Program-made: the position numbers and the translations under genes
Shown here: one piece after another, positions 1 through 10,653 of the stretch
Layout of the letters: each line of letters starts with the position of its first letter
Position numbering within the stretch: the stretch's first letter is position 1
Assembly (NCBI GenBank): GCA_015680685.1
Contig: MNCI01016355.1
Span: 470,880-532,879, forward strand
Source: Gnetum montanum
Lineage: Eukaryota; Streptophyta; Gnetopsida; Gnetales; Gnetaceae
Direction of reading: 5' to 3'
Length of the DNA: 62,000 bases
Notes under the pieces: generated by a model
What the model saw: the letters and a program-made list of their open reading frames with translations, nothing else
Databases searched by the model: none
What the model was told of the DNA's origin: nothing

Positions 1-1134
1 GACTGTTGTGGATTAGTTTCATGTCATAACCCCTTGGACGGTGCCAGTTTAGCGTCGTGGCAGATGGTGCATTGCTAGTTTATAGTCATAGCAGACTGTG
101 AAGAGGCAAACTAGTTTATAGTCTTAGTGGACTCTAGATGCTAGTTTCATGTCATGGTGGATGAACGTAGCAATTTAGTGCCATACCGGACATGTCTCTG
201 TGATATCAGTTTTAGGTCATGATCCAGGACTGCTCTATGGTATCAGTTTTAGGTCATGATCCAAGACTGTTCTGTGGTATCAGTTTTAAGTCATGATCCA
301 GGACTGTTCTGTGGTATCAGTTTTAAGTCATGATGCCAGGGTTGTTCTGTAGTATTAGTTTTAAGTCATGATCCAGGACTGTTCTGTGGTATCAGTTTTA
401 AGTCATGATCCAAGACTGTCTATGCCAGTTTATAGTCATAGCAGACTAATGCTTACCTTGCTTGTGTAAAGTGTGATGCTGCATGCATGGTCATGCTACG
501 TGCCTACGAGATCCTGCAAAAAAATCAACTAGGAAGAAAACAACATCAAGCGACACCTGCTGTACATAGAGTTAGAATGTATGAATGAAAGAAAAGCAAT
601 GCAAAAAATGATAGTTTTAGGCCATTCCAGGCTCTAAGCTAGTTTAAGGCCTTTTCGGGCCATGTATTTTTGTAGTTTTATGTTTTTTTTATTGTTTTTC
701 TTTGTTTTCTAGAGTATATGTGTGCAACTAAGTGTAACATAAATTTCTAAAGTGTGAAGCAAGATGTAAGGTAAATACTTGAAAAAGAAAGCAACGATCT
801 TGCAAGAATCGTAACTTGTAACCTGTAAGCGAAAATTCAATGTAAGATGATAAGAGTTTGTAAATCTGTAATTTGTTGGCTCTAGTTTAAAGCCATTTTG
901 GGCTTGGTACATCAGCTTAAATTCTTGATGGACTGTTGCATCTATTGTTAAAGAAAGGATTACCAGTTTTATGCCATGGTGGGCCAACGGTAATAACGTT
1001 TTCAAGAAGCTTTAAATGGAACCGGCCATTTCTGACCGTGGCTAGTTTAATGTCATTACAGATGTGTTGTAGTTTAATGTCATTTCGGACAGTTCATAGT
1101 TTCACGTCATTTCGGACAATTCGTATCATTCGTT
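1..1134. repeat. diffuse array of short hairpin-like repeats
   Basis: About 19 units of 21-38 bp share the theme TAGTTTnAnGYCAT...GRC. Clear units start near 14, 45, 76, 112, 142, 171, 204-426 (six tandem copies), 613, 640, 889, 964, 1043, 1070 and 1098. Most units contain a small inverted repeat, GTC...GAC or GCC...GGC. The array begins where the gag-protease frame of element A ends, so it is probably part of A. Function unknown. Confidence 0.65.
204..426. repeat. 37-bp tandem repeat, six copies
   Basis: Units start at 204, 241, 278, 315, 353 and 390 (periods 37, 37, 37, 38, 37). They begin TATCAGTTTTARGTCATGAT and carry CCARGACTGTTCTGTGG; the sixth is cut short. It is the most regular part of the larger array. 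Confidence 0.85.
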
Positions 1135-4100
1135 CTAGTTGTTGAGTTGTCTCTTGATCTTTTGTAACTTAACGTGTGGTGCTGGGTGTATGGGTATGAT
1201 CTTATATTCACCTTCCCCTTCATCGGTGATGTCAAAGGGTAGTTCTAACCAAGAAACATTAGTAGGAATGGCTCCTATGTCTGTGTCTTCTTGTGTTTCT
1301 TCAGTGCTAGTTGGATTGTGACTCAACGTTGCGTTCACGTTCTGATTTATGTTCATGGTTTCTTGTTTAGGCTTAATAAACTTAATTTCTAAACCTTGAC
1401 CTACCTCAAGGTGTGAGGAAGTGATCGATGGTGTTGTATCCCCATGTATGATGATCTCACCACCCTTGTAAGGTAGATGTATCTCCTGATGGATTGGTGA
1501 AGATACGGCTTTAAGTTGAGCTAGCCAAGGACGTCCTAGGATCAAATTAAACCCTGGCATTTCATCAACCACTATGAATTCAGCTGATGTATGGAATTGG
1601 TCTCCGGCTATGAAATCTAAGGTAACCATGTCTTTCACTCCCACACGGGAACCACTGAAGGATCTCAAGAAAGAGGTTGTTGTGGGTTGTACTTGTTCGA
1701 TGAGTCCCAATTTTTCGATGATGGAAAAAAGTATTACATTTGTTGCTGCACCATCATTGACATGCACCCTACGTATTTTGAAATGATCAACTTGTATTGT
1801 TATGAACATAGGGGCCATGATGATTTCCCCTATTTTCTCATCTAGCTTAATGTCCTTAATGCGAAACTCTAAGGATGTGGTCTTCGATTCCTGAAGTTGT
1901 GGGGATAATACTGCATAAATGGATAGTTCGTCTGCAGGAAGATCCTCACTAACAGGAATAGAAGTTAGCATCAGTACGAGAGCCTCTCGATGTACTAGTG
2001 AAGTCATTACTAAGTCATACAAACTTAAAGAAGTATTCTTTTGTTTTAAGGCTTGTGTGACTTGGGTCAACGCATTTGCTAGGTCTTTTCCATTTGGGAC
2101 ATTCTTATCCGTAGAGATTTGGTCCATTTGACCTAGCATTCGTATTTCTTGTGGAGGGGTTTTTACGTTAGTAGCTGAGAATGTTGGGTTTGGGATATGA
2201 CTTGTGACTTCATCTTGGTTTTGGTGACTTGTACTAGGCTCATTAATGGCCGAACTCATGGGAACGGTGCTTAGCGGTGTAGGCTTTGGCAATCCTAATT
2301 CGTATCCATGGTTTTCTCTCTCCATGCGCTCTCTTTTTTCTTTTTCCAAGCGCTCTCTTATTAGCCTATCAGTAAGACGTTCTCGTAAAGGTCATTGAGA
2401 AGTGGAGATGGGTTGTGTGCCAGGGTGTTTTGGCACCCAGACCACAAAGGGAATGGGTCGATTTTCAGATGGTATGTTTGTTGTGGTAGCAACCGAAGGA
2501 GGTATGCGAATGATAAATGGTTTTGATGGTGTGGGGGACGTGCATGTGGTAAAAGGGGTTTGAGGATATATTGGGGTAGGTGTGTTTTCTGAATACCCAT
2601 GAATTACAAAAGGCTTTCGAGGAACGTCTTGTCTGTCTTCCACATGGACAATATTAATCACATATGGGGCATCGTTGGTTTTGGTATTGAGAGGATCCTT
2701 ATAGATCCCCATGGATTGGTTTTGAGGCCTTATCGGGTTTGTCCTGTCGAACACTACTTCACCCCCATCTATCATGCGTTTTATGTCTTGTTTCAATGCA
2801 AAGCAGTAATCAGTCCGATGACCACACCGTTGGTGATATTCACAAAACCTATCCAACCTAAAGCCTTTTGGAATGGGAGGTTCACTGGCTGTTGCTAAGG
2901 CTGGATTTTTGGCCAATTTGCAAAAGCGATCATGTCTTTACGAGGCTGCAAGAGACATTTGTTTGTGTTGAACTAGCCCAGCCTTTAGAAGTTTATCAAG
3001 CAGTTGTGAAGGCTTCATGGGCAATGGTGTGTATTGAGCAGGGTCTTTCCTTTTGAAGGTATGGGCATGACCTGTGTTGTTGTTTCTATTTGAGGAATTT
3101 TCAGGTGTATGAGTGGGTGTGGTTCTTTCATAGTTGTTTGGGATAGCGGGTTGTTTTCCCTCAGCCACTGCTACTACCATTGTTTTGGATTTATCTTTCC
3201 TCATGTGTTGGCTCCTAAAGGTTGAGTAGGCTAGGTCATTACTTATTTTTGCTGCTTCTTCTATGTCTTTGATTTGTACGAATGCTTGGCTCAATGTGCG
3301 GGCTTTCAGGTAGTAAAGTTTTGACTTAATAACGTCATTCATGGTTGACTTAAGGATAGTGAGTAAATATGTTTCGGGGATGGGTTCGTGAAGTTCGTTT
3401 AAGGCTGCACTCCACCTTTGGATAAATTTCTGTGCTGGCTCTAAAGGCGCTTGTTTAATTTGAATCAAGCTATCTAATGTGGCTTCAGGTTTTAGATTGT
3501 ATTTGAAACGGGTGACAAACTGATGCAACAAATTCTCTAAAGAAGATATGGAGCTACGGGGTAAAGATTGGTACCAGTCTAAGGCTTTTCCGGTTAAGGA
3601 CATTGCAAACACTCACAAAATTACATGAGGCCATGCTTGAAGTAAAAGGCTTTTGATTTTAAATGTCACTAGGTGGGCATTTGGATCCCCTTCTCCATTG
3701 TAGTTGATCAGTTGAGGTAATGAGACTCCTTTTGGAAAGGTCAAGGGTGGAACTGAGGGGTCAATTGGGTCATCTTGATAGAAATCTAGTACCTTGACTT
3801 CCTCATTGTTGAAAGTTTTAAGGCGTTTTAACTCTTCTGCCAACGAGTGCATCATTTTTTGTGTGTCTGCCCATTCTTGGGTGGTAGGCAAACCGATGGA
3901 TTGTGGATGATAATGGTTTAATTGTTGCATTATTTGTGGAAAGGCAGGTTGTTGGGCTAACATTTGTTGTGGTGGAATGGTATTCGAAATCAAGACTACT
4001 GGTGGAACCCACTGCCCAGCCACAGGTTGTGAGGTAACACCTTGAACATGTTGGGTTGGAGTAATCAATGGTGCCCCATGAATCTACATCTATGGTATGT

Positions 4101-4824
4101 AATGGGTGGATGTGGAAGCTAGTATGATTGACGGTATTCCAATTACTTGAGGTTGGAAGATTAAACCTATGTTAGTTTGGAGGAGTTGTTGGGACTGCAC
4201 TGGTGGAGGAATGATGGAAGTGGATGCATCAGAGTGAATGTTATTGAGCACGGAGAAGATAGGAATGGAATGGGGAATAGGTGTTTGAGTGTTTGCAGAT
4301 GAGGAAGGAAACACAGTTTCTTCTAGGAAAGGATGGGATAATGGGTTTGTGTGGGCATGGGGGCTAACAGTGTGGTATGATTCTCCATGTTCTGATTGGG
4401 CTGCAAAGTCATCTTCTTCATCTTGAGGCTCTATGGGAGGTAGTTGTAAGGCTTGACTTCTAGCCATAAGAAGTTGGGATATGAGTTTATGATGGTTTTC
4501 AGACAGTGGGATTATGTCAAATGCAGAAGGGATAAACTCACGTCCTCCTTTGTGGATAAATTCATATTCCCGCTTAGCTTCCCTCTCTACACAGTCAATG
4601 GGTAGGTTGGCTTGGATTTTGACATAGATAAAATTATACTGTTCGGGTGTAAGAGTCGCATGAATAGGGCCTTTGCCCTGTAGCCTGATGGATTGGCGTG
4701 TAGGGCCTTGAGGATTTATGTGTTCAATAACGGTTATGGATTCTGTAGCAATCATGGGGTTTGAAGCTTTGGCCCCAAAGTTAGTAATCGGTAGTGTTAC
4801 TGGGTTGGCTTGGGAAGATTCCAT
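1135..4824 (-). pseudogene. gag-protease polyprotein of element A (interrupted)
   Basis: One reading frame of about 1230 codons runs from the ATG at 4824 to the stop at 1135. It is broken only by in-frame stops (near 4080, 3612, 2920 and 2390), with no frameshift: every segment shares the same frame. Order: Pro/Gln-rich N terminus; a capsid-like retrotransposon gag domain (about 3700-3300, with LTGKALDWYQSLP and FVTRFKYN); a zinc-knuckle variant (CEYH..CGH....C, about 2820); a charged Arg/Glu coil (2390-2290); then a retropepsin-like domain (about 1900-1500, ending in ILGRPWL). The protease active-site segment reads VNDGAATN where family members have Asp first, so the catalytic Asp looks changed to Asn. 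At least two stops are TGA where Arg (CGA) would fit. The product is probably dead. RT does not follow; a repeat array does. Confidence 0.8.
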
Positions 4825-4987
4825 GATAAACGTGAATGGACTGGGGTAGATGAATGGAGTTGGATCGCAAGCAGTTGTAGCGTGGCGTGATACAAGCTCA
4901 GTGTGATCAACAGGGACGAGGAGACTCAAATGGGCAAGATGGATGAGCTTTGACAAGTAGTGATGTTTTAATAAATATCAATAACCG

Positions 4988-5020
4988 AGTAGGCCCTCCT
5001 TCTAGCGCCAAAAACTATAC
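4988..5020 (-). promoter_or_regulatory. primer-binding region of element A
   Basis: Just inside the LTR the minus strand reads TTTTTGGCGCTAGAAGGAGG. A TGGCGC-initial purine-rich string at this position is typical of plant Ty3/gypsy primer-binding sites. I cannot name the tRNA with certainty. Confidence 0.45.
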
Positions 5021-5654
5021 TGTCCTAAATCGTCGGTGTAAGGCTGGAAGGAAAACAAACACTGAGAGATCGTCAAGCAACCACAGCTAACCTTGCCTTC
5101 ACTTGAGGGCAAGCTGGAAAAGGGAATGAAGGCAGAGTGCCTTGGATGGTCTACACGCAAATCAACCAAGGACTTCCCTGAGCGTAAGTTACGGCTAACG
5201 CTGGGGTTATTGTAAACGGGATGTAAACGGAATGCAAACGGCGATATCAAATGTAAATAGAGCATACTGAATTATAAATAAAGCATAAATAGAGTTATAT
5301 TGTAAACAAAGCATAAACCAAAGTAAATAATGTAAATAGGAGGCAATAATGAAATTGTATTGTATTGTTCAAATAGGAATATGCATCGGTCAAAGCGTAG
5401 TTGCACACGTGTGGATGGTAAGTCAAATGCCTAGCCCCAGAATGATATGACACGATGATGCGATGATGAAATGGGATGAACGTGAGAAAAAATTGGAAGC
5501 CAACAATCAGATGTGCCGAGCGCCCAAGGATTGCAAGTTCTTTCCTTTTTTAGAATTGCCAATCTCTCCAATTTTTCAGAATTGCCAATCTCTCCAATTT
5601 TTGCCTCCTTCCATCTTCTTCTTTTTGCCTCCTCATTTATGTGAATTGATAGGG

Positions 5655-5663
5655 TATTTATAG
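5655..5663 (-). promoter_or_regulatory. TATA box of LTR A
   Basis: CTATAAATA on the minus strand inside the LTR, preceded by CCCTAGCC-type repeats. Position within a TG...CA LTR and orientation toward gag fit a pol II core promoter. Confidence 0.5.
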
Positions 5664-5987
5664 GGTTGGGCTAGGGTTTGGCTAGGGTTTTCAAGAATGG
5701 AATCAACGGTTGGGAGATGAGAGGAAAACTGATCTAGTGACATGTGTCCCATGGATAGTTGGCACGAGTTGGATGTGTGCTAGATATTTGTTTTCTTTGA
5801 CCAGGTTCAATGTATTTTACAATTTGTGTGTCATTCAAGCCCATGAAAATACAAACAAATTAGAAAAACAAGCCCTCAAGCGATAAAAATTTAAAGAAAA
5901 TTTAGGAGGATTAACTCCGGCTCTGGCCCGCTTGAAAAATTATATATTTTTTTTTGTTGTGTTTTAGACCATGAAGGCTTGACATGC

Positions 5988-6660
5988 CCACAAATGGGGA
6001 TTTATAATAAAATGTACAACAAGAGAAATTTGACTGCCCAGCATGACCTGCAGTGTGACCTGTAGTGTAACCTCCAAAACTTGCAATTTTGAGCAGAAAT
6101 CTAGAATTTTTGAAGGCTGGGACTCATAGTTATCAATAGTGGACCCTGAGGACAACTTGCACCCTTGAAATCAAGTCATTTTGGCTCAATTTTAGGGCTC
6201 TAAAAGTTGGTGACGTTGATCCTTACACTGTGCAACGTCTGAAAAAGTAACCCCAGCGTCACCAAGTCAAAATGGCACATTTGAGGCCCAAATCTTGATT
6301 TTCTCGATGCTGAGAGCTGCTAGGGACCTTGGTGAAGGTCATGGAGGATTCTTGTGCTCGATTTCGACTTGTTTTGACTCAATTTATGGGCTAAAACAGT
6401 TGGTGACGCTGATCCTTACGCTATGCAGCATCTAAAAAAGTAACCAAAGTGTACTTAGCCAAAACCAAACATTTTGAACCTAAAACTTTTGATTTTGGAT
6501 GCTGGAAGTTGGTGTAGTTGCCTATGGGCCCTGGGGGAACCTTGCCTGTTGAATCATGGACCATTGGGGGCTGTTTCAAAGGCCTCCAAGTTTGGTCACG
6601 TTGTACTCATGTTGGGTAGCAGCATGACTTAGCTTGATTCTTGTCTAAAAGTGCTAGGCC
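5988..6660. repeat. tandem repeat of about 193 bp in LTR A
   Basis: The string TTGRCTCAATTT recurs at 6181 and 6374, followed in both by GTTGGTGACG and CCTTAC blocks. A third copy begins near 6567 and a degenerate partial copy precedes 6181. It lies in the U3 part of the minus-strand LTR, upstream of its TATA box. Confidence 0.7.
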
Positions 6661-6678
6661 AAAATTAGTGGTGTTTCA

Positions 6679-9600
6679 GTATGCAAACATTTCCTAAGGA
6701 CTAGTGAATGTAGTCTTGGATTGGTCTTCTGGGGCTATTTGTATTTGATTATATTCAATATATCCATCCAGAAAACTGTAGTAGCGATGCCCTGCAATGG
6801 TGCCTAAGACTTGGTCAAAAAATGGCAACGGAAAGTGATCTTTGAATGTTGCCATATTCAATAACTTGAAATCTATGCACACCCTCCATTTGCCTCCCTT
6901 TTTAGGCACAATAACTAAGGGGCTAACCCATTTGCTATCAGCAATGGGGTATATGAACCCAGCCTTGAGAAGTTGTTCGATTTCTTCCTTGACTACTTGC
7001 TTCAGCTTTGGGTTCAAATGTCTCTACGGTTGTGTTCGAGGCTTCATAGAGGGGTCGGTGTAAATCCTATGTTGGCATATCCTAGGATCTATTCCAGTCA
7101 ATTTAGGATATGACTAAGTGAAGGCTTTTGACCATCTTTTGATTACCTTTAGTAGTTTCTATTTTTGTTGTGGAGTAAGCTTTGTGTTGATAATTACCGA
7201 TTTTCCATTCTTAAGGAATGTGTATTCCATACCGGTGGGCAATGGTTTCAACTTTAGGGGCTCCTTTTTAAATTTCTCAGGAATTTCCAACTTCCCCTAG
7301 TTGACATTTTCAACGTTAAGACTTGGAAGTTGGCAGTGGACTTGCTCTAATGCGTCTATGCTATCATTGTAAGCGTAAGTCAAACCCTCAGTTGGTTCCA
7401 TGCATATGAGTGAACTGCTTTCTTGATCAGTTGTCAACCATTGGGTGACTTCCTATTGTGTGGCTGCTGGATACAGGCATCTTTGTATGTTGATCACTTG
7501 TGCACACTGATTACATGCAGGAAATGTTAAACTTTGTACAAATCATGACCTCTGCATGCAATTACACCCTGTGTCACTGTATTTCATGCACGAAACCTTC
7601 TTCTTCTCGATCTTTCTGAATGTATTTTCCTTTGATATTTCTAGGGAAAGATCATGAATTCCTAGGCATGTGTCGATGGTGCTTAGCCATACTCTTCCCA
7701 TTATGATTAGGAAGTCCCCCTTACCATTGTTTACCTAAATCATTAGAAAGTCAGCTGGGTACAACCACGCACAAACAATGGTAACAATATTTTCCACCAG
7801 TCCCATTGGGACAATGATGGACTAGTTAGCCAACTCTAGATGGATGTTGCTCTTTTTCAATGGAGCAGGTTCCAGGCCTTGTACATTTCTTGAGAAATCA
7901 AGTTGACACCGAAACCTAAATCTAGAAGAGCCTTACACTACGCATTTCTAGCGATTTGTAAGTATATTAGAGGACTCCTAGGATCAGAGAATTTCCTAGG
8001 AAGGTGGCCACCTTTGATCCAATCGATGACGGCATGTGTTAGCATGACCATATGCATTGAGTGCGATGATTGGGTTAAAGGGGGCTCTGAACTTTTGATT
8101 AATATTGAGGCATCTAAGTAATTAGTCACTTGTGATTGCAAGGGCTTGGTTGGACTGTTGGTTCAAAAAAAATGTCTTTTCTTCATGTGGTTTTTGGAAC
8201 CAATAGTAGGTTGAGAGTTAACAGCCCTCATGGCGTTACATTGCTGCGGTTGGGTAGGGATTTCACCCTGCATAGTTGGAGCAAGTGGTAGTGGAGCTAT
8301 TGGTGGAAGAGATGCAACCAGATGAGAAGGATGATATGCTTGCAGAATATCACCTCTAGAAGAGGGAGTCCCATAATACTCGTGGGCTTGGTAGTGAGGT
8401 TGAGGAGTGATGTGACCAATAGAGTCACGTGGGAAGATTGGCTGTTGCACGTAATATCCATATGGGTCAGGTTGCTGGTAAGGATACTATTGCCTTGGTG
8501 GTGGCATTCCCCATAATTGTGAGTGCTGCCACTATTGATATTGCTCAATTGGTTGTGGTGAAGTTCCACTTGGATAATACGTTAAGGGTTGGTGGAACTA
8601 TATTCGGTTACCTTGGGGATAAGGTAACCTTTGGTGTCCTTGTTGTTTGTTCAATTGTGGGTTGAGTGCATACACCTCAGACTCTTGCAGATGTGAGATT
8701 ACAGGGCAACATCCCTTAGGATGGTCATATTGACATATTTCACATCCACTATCATTGTCTGTTTCCAACTCCACAACCTCTTCAATGATGGCAACTTTGC
8801 CCTTACCCTTGCTACGTGCATGTTCAGCTTCTCTCTTTTTTCTTTTTTCACGATCACTACCTTGCTCTCTAGACTACTCTACTATTTGAAGAACAAATTG
8901 AAATCTATTATATAGGGAATCCCACGTATGGTCTACCTTTTCCAATACTTCTAATGTCAACTTTTGGATAGGAAAATTTTTCCTATTCACCATCTCTTCG
9001 AGTGGTGACTCTTCTTCATCCTCACAAAATCTTACTCCCCTCTTCCAAATGGAAGAATCTTAGTTATACTCTTCCACACTTTCTCTCTTCCGTAGCTCAC
9101 CTTCTTCCTTAGCAACTTGCTCCAATAGTCTTTGAATTTGATGGGACCTAAGCTCGGATAGTCTTCCTTCAGCATAAGTCCCAAGGGTTCTTCTTGTTTC
9201 ATGCCTAAGCCCATCCACGAGATGGCGTAGTTGATCCCTTTGTGAACAACCATGGCTAGGACAACGATGTAATAGCGCATAGTATCGGTCATGGCAACAT
9301 CCAAGGGTTCATGTCCTCCTTGTTTCCAGCCTTGGATTTTCTTTCGCAAGTTAGACACTCGGGAGTACGTTTGGTACTTGTCATTAAATAGTTCTAACAT
9401 AGTACTCCACCTACGAATGGATTCCAGTTCTAAAGACTGGTACCAGCTTTCCACTTCTTTAACTAATGTCCGTGGGAACAACTTAAGTTTTTGTCATTCG
9501 TTCTCTATGTTTTGTAAGGCACACCCATCATGGAATGCTTGTAAGTGATTTTGAGGATCAACGTTGTATCCCCCCTCAAATCGTGGGATGTTGTTCATAT

Positions 9601-10543
9601 CTAATCTCTTGATCCTTCTATTTTTCTGATGCCTTATTCGAATTCTAATAGCCTTAGTTATGTCCAACATACTTCAAGTAGCGAGGAGGGATTCATTGTT
9701 ATCATCTCGTCCATGGCATCTATGATGCCTCCGTTGTTCCCTACTCTCCCTTCTTCTATGTCGTGACTCTCTAGAGTGCCCTCGTCCCCTTTCCTGGTTG
9801 TTTCATCCACTTTGCCTACCTTTATTCCCATGGTCTTTTTCTTTATGACCACATTCAGATATTGAAGGAGAGGGTGAAGAAGATGATGAAGGTGAAGAAG
9901 AAGGAGAACCGTCACCATGACATTATCTACTACCTTCTCTTTTGCGGTCTCGGCCTCGATCACGATTGCGATCAGAATGTCCACCTTTATAATGAGTTCG
10001 TGTCCCTTTTTCAGACCCTTTGTGCCCGTGGGTATCAGAACCTGGGTTATGAATAGTGGAATGAAGGTCTTGATACATAACCCCTTGGCCAAATTCAAGG
10101 GGAGGAACATCGTTGTGTGGGTGATTGCCTGAGGTAGGTTCACCACCCTCATTTTTACTTAAGACATGTGGGACATCCTAGGACTACTTACCCTTCAAAG
10201 ACTTATGATGTCTCTCATGTTGCAAGTCCCTTTGACGTTGTGCCTCCATGGGATAGTATTCTCTCGAGTCATGGTCTTGCACAACGTATTCTGCGTGTAA
10301 GTGCAGCATGCTTTGGATTGAACGATCAGGAGGTAACACTATGTTACCCTCAAAGTCTCGCCAACGCAGTTGTTCATCTTGATAAAGGATAAAGGTAAAG
10401 TCTGATATATACTCATCGAGATGAATCTATACAACTTGAACTTGTTGAGGGACTGGCAGATCAACGTTATGTGTGTTACATCGCCGATTGTTTCATGTTT
10501 CAGACCTAGGCGGTGAGGCGCTTTCGTACGAAGAAAGAGACAT
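6679..10543 (-). pseudogene. gag-protease-RT of element B (multiply interrupted)
   Basis: The ATG at 10543 opens a gag like that of element C (MSLSSYESASPP). It continues with an Arg/His-rich linker and Ser-rich stretch (about 9950-9850), a conserved gag core (about 9480-9030; SRVSNLRKKIQGWKQG) and a Pro/Gln-rich tail (8560-8160). The protease region has LLDLGFGVNLIS near 7895, with Leu where the active-site Ser of DSG should be. RT segments are clear at 7017-6694: AGFIYPIADSKWVSPLV, VPKKGGKWRVCIDF, LDGYIEYNQIQIAPED. The RT then reads through a TAG at a Trp position and is cut at 6679. Frame changes and stops occur throughout. Role before decay: structural protein and replication enzymes of a retrotransposon. 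Confidence 0.8.
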
Positions 10544-10633
10544 ACTTCTCTATTATTTTCTCAACCAACCCTAAGGGTTCATTCCAATTATGTGAATGAT
10601 TTCCTATGTTCTAGTTAGTGCACAAACAGCTAA

Positions 10634-10653
10634 GTCCCCAGCAATGGCGCTAA
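10634..10653 (-). promoter_or_regulatory. primer-binding site, tRNA-Asp type (element B)
   Basis: Directly inside the LTR the minus strand reads TTAGCGCCATTGCTGGGGAC. Plant tRNA-Asp(GTC) would pair with TGGCGCCGTTGCCGGGGA. The three differences are all G-to-A or C-to-T. Confidence 0.7.

Larger units (their letters stand above)
1..6678 (-). mobile_element. LTR retrotransposon A (Ty3/gypsy), left end outside window
   Basis: Reading on the minus strand, the order is 5' LTR (6678 to 5021), primer-site region, a long gag-protease frame (4824 to 1135), then a non-coding stretch of short repeats to the window edge. RT, RNase H, integrase and the 3' LTR are not in the window; if they exist they lie to the left. 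The LTR begins TGAAACACC at 6678, exactly where the RT of element B stops, so A is nested in B. The gag zinc motif (C-x2-H then GH-x4-C) is of the kind seen in plant Tat/Ogre-type gypsy elements. Lineage is inferred; the LTR ends are read from TG...CA and from the break in B. Confidence 0.75.
5021..6678 (-). repeat. 5' LTR of element A
   Basis: On the minus strand it starts TGAAACACC (6678) and ends TTAGGACA (5021), about 1.66 kb. A TATA box (CTATAAATA) lies at 5655-5663. The U3 side holds a tandem repeat of about 193 bp (5988-6660). A 26-bp exact tandem pair lies at 5552-5577 and 5578-5603, and degenerate ATGTAAA-type repeats at 5210-5340. No second LTR is available in the window for comparison, so the boundary at 5021 is tentative. 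Confidence 0.6.

Noticed and set aside
204-426. CRISPR-like regular repeats
   Set aside because: The 37-bp units are contiguous with no unique spacers and occur in plant retrotransposon DNA; this is an ordinary tandem repeat.
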